64,000 nt of DNA from Fidelibacterota bacterium (lineage in GTDB: Bacteria > Fidelibacterota > UBA8477 > JABMPR01), in contig JAERTG010000162.1 in NCBI GenBank assembly GCA_016845065.1, forward strand, positions 1-64,000, in the 5' to 3' direction. Positions 59,785 through 64,000 of this stretch are shown piece by piece. How positions within the stretch are numbered: the first letter of the stretch is position 1; each line of letters begins with the position of its first letter. Below the pieces are notes generated by a model that was not told where the DNA came from, searched no databases, and saw only the letters and a program-made list of their open reading frames with translations. The translations under genes were made by a program, and so were the position numbers.

Positions 59785-60254
59785 TGCAAGAACAAGAGAA
59801 TTCTGGTGGATTGTGGATGTGGGGCCTCACTGCAGTTATTGTGGTCTTTATTGCTTTCTTTGTTGGATTTGCCATCTGGACTTTCCAAGATGATGTCGAA
59901 CTGGTTTATGACAATTACTACGATAAGGATGTTGTTTTTGAACAACAGATAAAGCGGATAGCCAGAACACAGGCTCTATCGGTAAAACCGATTTTAACCT
60001 ACCATCAAACTACTCAAAAGTTGGATCTGAAATTTCCACTGACTCTTGGGCATACGCCTTCAGAGGGAGAGGTGCTGCTCTTTCGTCCTGCTGACCTGCA
60101 CAAAGATCGATTGTTTAATCTGGATCTGGCTGGTGATAGCCTTCAGACAATTGAACTCCTGAATATGGATCCAGGATTATGGCGAATCAAGCTTGCCTGG
60201 ACCAGTGGTGGGGAAGAGTACTATCTGGAACAGTCTCTGATGGTGAACCAATGA
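59784..60254 (+). CDS. fixH: FixH-family membrane protein
   Basis: The 156-residue protein has one membrane helix (about 11-31) and a periplasmic domain with FixH features: VELVYDNYYDKDVVFEQQI after the helix (Y-x-x-D-Y/Y-x-K), then Ig-like strands ending PGLWRIKLAWTSGGEEYYLEQ. FixH helps assemble cbb3 oxidase. It overlaps ccoG by one base, closing the locus. A TauE/SafE-type CcoH gene is not present next to it. Confidence 0.88.
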   Translation: MQEQENSGGLWMWGLTAVIVVFIAFFVGFAIWTFQDDVELVYDNYYDKDVVFEQQIKRIARTQALSVKPILTYHQTTQKLDLKFPLTLGHTPSEGEVLLFRPADLHKDRLFNLDLAGDSLQTIELLNMDPGLWRIKLAWTSGGEEYYLEQSLMVNQ

Positions 60255-60383
60255 TTTTAGACTGGACGATGTAGCGATCTCAGGACTTGTTTGTCAGGCT
60301 TTCAAGTGATTGTCTTCAACAAATAACCCTTGCTGAACATGTAGCTCAAGTTAATTTTTTCCAATTGGCTTAGGAGAGATACC

Positions 60384-61436
60384 ATGAGGCTGAAACGCGG
60401 GCTCATTCTTACAATTGTTGGTATGTTTATTCTGACTGCATGCAGTGAGGATCCAGATGTACTCTTCTCAAAAGCCGAAACCGAAGCAGCCCTGGGTTCA
60501 CGTCAAAAAGCATTGAGCCTACTCCTTGTCATTCAACAATCCCATCCCGAGTATACTCCTGCATACTTGTTTGCTGCACGTCTGTTTTTTGAGGATAACA
60601 ATCTTACTGATGCTGTCAACCAGTGTAGGCGAGGGTTGGATGCACAGGCTGACTCATCTCAGATATATAGATATATCGGAGAAATTTACCATTTGAGTGG
60701 CAGCATGGACAATGCTTACCAGTATTATCGCTTGGCGGTCCAGGCGAACCCCAAAGATGTTGATGCGCAGATTAGTCTTGGTTATGTCCTCGATGAAAAA
60801 GATTTATATGAACAGGCAATGACTCACTTCGATAAAGCGCTTGAACTGGATTCAGCCAATTATCAGGCAACTGTTGGCAAGGCGAAAACACTAAGAAATT
60901 CTGGAAAGACAGCTGCTTCAATTGAGCTGCTGGAAGAAGCAGTTAAGAGTGAGCCAATGGAGGGTGCTGCATATGGTGCCCTGGCAATGGCTCAGGAAAA
61001 AACAGCTACGAAGGATAAAGATATTCTAGAAAATTATGCCCTGGCTGTAAAGCTGTCCTCCAAGGATAAATCAGTCTGGGAGGCCTACGTTGACTTCATG
61101 ATGCAGGATCAGGATCAAAAAGAGGCTGTCAAGGTTCTCCAAAACTATCTCTATCATTTTCCACAGGTCATCGAGGGCAGACATCGCCTTGCTGAACTAT
61201 ATATTGATCTGGCTAGGTCCGAAAGCCTCTCCTGGTTGGATGCTGCCAGACAACAGTGTGACCAGGCTTTAATCATAGACCAGAATGATCACTACAGCCA
61301 TGCCCTGCTGGCCAAAATTTACCTGCTTCAGGAAAAACCAAGATTGGCAATTCTAGAAGCGCAATTAGCGTTTGAAATTAATCCAAATACTGAGTATCGG
61401 GAATTGGTGGATCAGGCCAAGTTTTTCACGAACTGA
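60384..61436 (+). CDS. TPR-repeat lipoprotein
   Basis: The 350-residue protein has a lipoprotein signal (MFILTAC, Cys20). At least seven TPR-like helical pairs follow (AYLFAARLFFEDNNLTDAV, IYRYIGEIYHLSGSMDNAYQ, AQISLGYVLDEKDLYEQAM, ATVGKAKTLRNSGKTAAS), each near the 34-residue TPR pattern. It is probably a scaffold at the inner or outer membrane; partners are unknown. It is 129 nt after fixH and probably a separate unit. Confidence 0.82.
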   Translation: MRLKRGLILTIVGMFILTACSEDPDVLFSKAETEAALGSRQKALSLLLVIQQSHPEYTPAYLFAARLFFEDNNLTDAVNQCRRGLDAQADSSQIYRYIGEIYHLSGSMDNAYQYYRLAVQANPKDVDAQISLGYVLDEKDLYEQAMTHFDKALELDSANYQATVGKAKTLRNSGKTAASIELLEEAVKSEPMEGAAYGALAMAQEKTATKDKDILENYALAVKLSSKDKSVWEAYVDFMMQDQDQKEAVKVLQNYLYHFPQVIEGRHRLAELYIDLARSESLSWLDAARQQCDQALIIDQNDHYSHALLAKIYLLQEKPRLAILEAQLAFEINPNTEYRELVDQAKFFTN

Positions 61437-61575
61437 TTTTGCTTCCTTAAAAAGTTTCCCCAGTCGAACCAGACATTTGGATTCTCATTCCAAGGTCATC
61501 TACTCCCATACGATTCAGGTGGCATAATAATTCCCCGTTGGGGCACGCGCCGGGGCAAAAATACAGGATTTAGAC

Positions 61576-62709
61576 ATGGGAAAAAAGGTTGTCGTATTGG
61601 GTGCAGGCATGGTCGGACGAGCTATGGCTATTGATTTAAGCAAACAACATGACGTACTATCTGTAGATAGAGATGCAAGTGCGCTGGCACTTCTCAAGAA
61701 TCACCCAAACCTGGAAACTGAAATAGCAGATTTAGCTGATGCTAACGCTGTCACAAATGTGATTGCTGAAGCAGATGTTGTTGTCGGGGCTGTCCCCGGT
61801 TTTATGGGGTATCAAACCTTAAAAACTGTTATAGAAGCCGAAAAACACATCGTGGACATTTCATTTTTTCCAGAAGATCCCTTCGAGCTTGATCCACTGG
61901 CCAAATCCAAGGGGGTAATCGCTGTAATGGATGCTGGGGTAGCTCCTGGAATGAGTAACCTCATTTTAGGTTCATATAGGGATGAAATGGAAGTGACGGA
62001 TTTCACCTGTTTTGTAGGTGGTTTGCCAAAGGAGCGGACCTGGCCCTACGAATATAAAGCCCCCTTTTCACCAATCGACGTGATTGAAGAATACACACGT
62101 CCCTCCCGCATTGTTGAAAACAGTCAAATTATTGAAAAAGTTGCTCTGTCTGAACCAGAGCTGATCGACTTTCCCGGTGTGGGAACATTAGAAGCTTTTA
62201 ATACCGATGGTTTGAGAAGTTTGATTCATACCATGAAAATACCAAACATGAAAGAGAAGACCCTGCGTTATCCAGGCCACATAGAACTTATGCGTATCCT
62301 TCGAGAAACAGGCTTCTTCAGCGAGCAAAAGCTTCAAATCGGTGACCAAAGCGTCAAACCGATTGACCTGACAACCTCATTGCTGTTTCCTAAATGGAAA
62401 CTCGGGGAGGAGGAAGAGGAATTCACAATCATGAATATCCTGATTGATGGTTTGGATAAGGGCAAGCCATTCAAGCATAAGTATGAGTTACTGGATCGCT
62501 ATGACTCTTCTACAAGAACATCCTCTATGGCTAGGACTACTGGTTACACATGTACGGCTGTAACCCAGCTCGTGTTGGACGGTCGATATATTCGTGAAGG
62601 GATTAGCCCACCCGAGTTTGTGGGTGAAGTGCCAGGCTGTTTGGAAGCGGTTCTCACTTATCTCCAGGAGAGAGGTGTCATCTACAAGAAAATTTCGCAG
62701 GCGGGTTAA
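61576..62709 (+). CDS. saccharopine dehydrogenase-family oxidoreductase
   Basis: The 377-residue protein begins with a Rossmann motif VVVLGAGMVGRAMAIDL. Family segments follow: ADVVVGAVPGFMGYQTLKTVIEAEKHIVDISFFPED in parts, MDAGVAPGMSNLILG, and FTCFVGGLPKERTWPYEYKAPFSP in part. This is the saccharopine dehydrogenase/lysine 6-dehydrogenase-like group acting on amino acids with NAD(P). The next gene, 8 nt on, is an APC permease, suggesting coupled amino-acid uptake and catabolism. Exact substrate unknown. Confidence 0.87.
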   Translation: MGKKVVVLGAGMVGRAMAIDLSKQHDVLSVDRDASALALLKNHPNLETEIADLADANAVTNVIAEADVVVGAVPGFMGYQTLKTVIEAEKHIVDISFFPEDPFELDPLAKSKGVIAVMDAGVAPGMSNLILGSYRDEMEVTDFTCFVGGLPKERTWPYEYKAPFSPIDVIEEYTRPSRIVENSQIIEKVALSEPELIDFPGVGTLEAFNTDGLRSLIHTMKIPNMKEKTLRYPGHIELMRILRETGFFSEQKLQIGDQSVKPIDLTTSLLFPKWKLGEEEEEFTIMNILIDGLDKGKPFKHKYELLDRYDSSTRTSSMARTTGYTCTAVTQLVLDGRYIREGISPPEFVGEVPGCLEAVLTYLQERGVIYKKISQAG

Positions 62710-62717
62710 GCATCAGC

Positions 62718-64000
62718 TTGAAGCTGTCCAAAAATACAAAAGGACTTTCTCTCTGGACATTGGTCATGTTGATCTTTGTTCCCACCTTCGGCTTTAACAA
62801 TATCACGACCAATGGGGTCGCTCTGGGTCCAGCAGCCATCCCTTCATGGGTCATCGTCTGTATTTTTTATTTTCTTCCTCTCACCGCCATTATTGCAGAG
62901 CTGGCCTCGGTAAATGAGAATAAACGCGGTGGAATTTATAGCTGGATTGCATTCAGCCTGGGTCATAGATGGGCCTTTTTCGGTACCTGGTCATATTTCA
63001 TCTCGAACTTATTCTATTTACAATTCGTTTTTGCCCGCATTCCTGTCATGGCATCATGGGCACTGTTTGGTGAGAATCGATTTACAGATGCCAATGTGAA
63101 TCTACTGCCCTACTATTCCATTTTATTGTGTCTCATGCTGACTTGGATCGCCAGCCGGGGGGTTAAATCATTTTCGAAATTAAGCAACCTAGGCGGAAAA
63201 TTGACCATCGCTGTGACAGGAGGTTTTATTGTTTTTGCTTTTATTGCATATCTCAAAGGCACTCCCTCAGCGACAGAGTTTTCAATTGAGAGTATGATGC
63301 CGGATTTCTCTACTAGCTATTTCGCCACCTTCTCCTGGCTACTCCTGGCAGTATCCGGTGCTGAGGTTGCGGGTACATACATTGATAAGGTTGATAGTCC
63401 TCTCCGGAATTTCCCTCGAGGTGTAATCATGGCCACTATGTTGGTGGGTGTGGCTTACATCCTTGGTTCATTCGCCGTAAGTCTCGTGGCATCTCCAGCA
63501 GAATTGTCAGAAGCCGGTTTAAAAGATGCTGTTTTTGTTGTCCACAAGCTATTAGCTGAGAGTTGGGGTATGAGTGGAGACCTCGTCGTGCGATTGTTCG
63601 CGATGATTTTTCTTGTGACATCTGTGGCCGCCTATGTTGTCTGGATTGAATCTCCTTTGCGGGCGATGTTTTCAGAGGTGCCTGAGGGAACCTTCCCGGA
63701 ATTATTGACCCAAAAAAACGCTGATGGAGGCCTAACCCATGCCCTGTGGATCCAGGCTGGTGTGGTTATTATTCTCATTGCCATTCCTTTAATTGGGCTT
63801 GAATCCATAGATGCCTTTTTCCGATTAATTACCGACCTGACCGCTCTGAGTCTGGTTATTCCATACATGATTTTAGCTGCTGCATATCTGGTGTTTAGAT
63901 TAAACAATAGTCCTGGACCCTTTACCATGATGCGTTCCAATAAATTGTCTCATTCAGTCGCGCTGGGTACACTCATAATCAGTGTTGCTGCATTTTTTGG
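62718..64000 (+). CDS. APC-superfamily amino acid permease, cut by window edge
   Basis: The frame starts at a TTG (62718) and remains open to the right edge (about 427 residues seen). Membrane helices begin with TLVMLIFVPTFGFNNI. IAELASVNENKRGGIYSWIAFSLG in part matches APC helix 2 (E-L-A-x-x-x-P-x-x-G-G), and SGAEVAGTYIDKVDSPLRNFPRGV in part is the helix 6-7 region. The family transports amino acids or amines with a cation. It follows a saccharopine-dehydrogenase-type enzyme by 8 nt. No ATG is available near the TTG, which rests on homology. Confidence 0.87.
   Translation, partial: MKLSKNTKGLSLWTLVMLIFVPTFGFNNITTNGVALGPAAIPSWVIVCIFYFLPLTAIIAELASVNENKRGGIYSWIAFSLGHRWAFFGTWSYFISNLFYLQFVFARIPVMASWALFGENRFTDANVNLLPYYSILLCLMLTWIASRGVKSFSKLSNLGGKLTIAVTGGFIVFAFIAYLKGTPSATEFSIESMMPDFSTSYFATFSWLLLAVSGAEVAGTYIDKVDSPLRNFPRGVIMATMLVGVAYILGSFAVSLVASPAELSEAGLKDAVFVVHKLLAESWGMSGDLVVRLFAMIFLVTSVAAYVVWIESPLRAMFSEVPEGTFPELLTQKNADGGLTHALWIQAGVVIILIAIPLIGLESIDAFFRLITDLTALSLVIPYMILAAAYLVFRLNNSPGPFTMMRSNKLSHSVALGTLIISVAAFF

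Noticed and set aside
1-64000. tRNA genes, rRNA genes, CRISPR arrays, insertion sequences, prophage
   Set aside because: No cloverleaf-like or GGTTCGA-type T-arm, no regular spacer repeats, no transposase, integrase or phage structural genes were seen.

Overview
The window is chromosomal DNA of moderate GC from a Gram-negative, diderm bacterium, most likely a lineage of the FCB superphylum resembling Candidatus Marinimicrobia (Neomarinimicrobiota). This assignment is an inference. It rests on a secreted protein ending in a Por/type IX-type tail (NYPNPFNP followed by a beta-sandwich), a parallel beta-helix protein ending in dockerin-like Asp-rich repeats, a GldL/GldM-like motor gene pair, a fused CcoN-CcoO cbb3 oxidase, many lipobox lipoproteins and several outer-membrane beta-barrels. 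I see no rRNA, tRNA, CRISPR array, insertion sequence or prophage.

Layout. 1-4400 (mainly minus strand): the start of a secreted PQQ-type sugar dehydrogenase, a small membrane protein, a gene broken by an in-frame amber codon, a GNAT acetyltransferase, a lipobox beta-barrel protein, an MDR oxidoreductase and a hot-dog thioesterase. 4559-10573 (plus): recG, bacteriohemerythrin, a GNAT-like protein and an ABC exporter pair. 10635-12026: cyclophilin and a YwaF-type membrane protein. 12214-17491 (minus): a compact TetR / LolA-like / porin-like / MMPL-RND operon with a perfect operator lying between the -35 and -10 of its promoter. 17678-24082: an orphan peptide-binding lipoprotein, a small membrane protein, a DUF819 permease, rhomboid protease, beta-helix/dockerin-like protein and phytanoyl-CoA-type dioxygenase. 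24118-26783 (minus): a decayed acetyltransferase, an extradiol dioxygenase and several small genes, two of them previously easy to miss. 26993-29315 (plus): K+ channel with RCK domain, free-standing cyclic-nucleotide-binding protein and SlyD.

29545-30980 (minus): redoxin plus DsbD-alpha-like protein. 31187-37310 (plus): GHL10 glycosidase lipoprotein, Por-tailed secreted protein and a second ABC exporter split by a REP-like repeat. 37322-40104 (minus): NmrA-like protein, a membrane-anchored HExxH protein, a small secreted protein and a DUF4386 protein. 40402-47031 (plus): an unusual membrane J-domain protein, valS, a PafA-like phosphatase lipoprotein and a TonB-C-domain lipoprotein. 47190-51792: the GldL/GldM-like pair followed directly by two uncharacterised outer-membrane beta-barrels, which is the most interesting locus in the window. 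51999-60254: a complete cbb3 oxidase locus (Rrf2 regulator, ccoI, ccoS, ccoNO, ccoQ, ccoP, terminator, ccoG, fixH). 60384-64000: a TPR lipoprotein, a saccharopine-dehydrogenase-family enzyme and an APC permease cut by the window edge.

Together the genes describe an envelope-rich heterotroph respiring at low oxygen (cbb3, hemerythrin) that exports surface proteins by a type IX-like route: the Por-tailed protein is a plausible cargo and the 47-52 kb locus a plausible energising motor.
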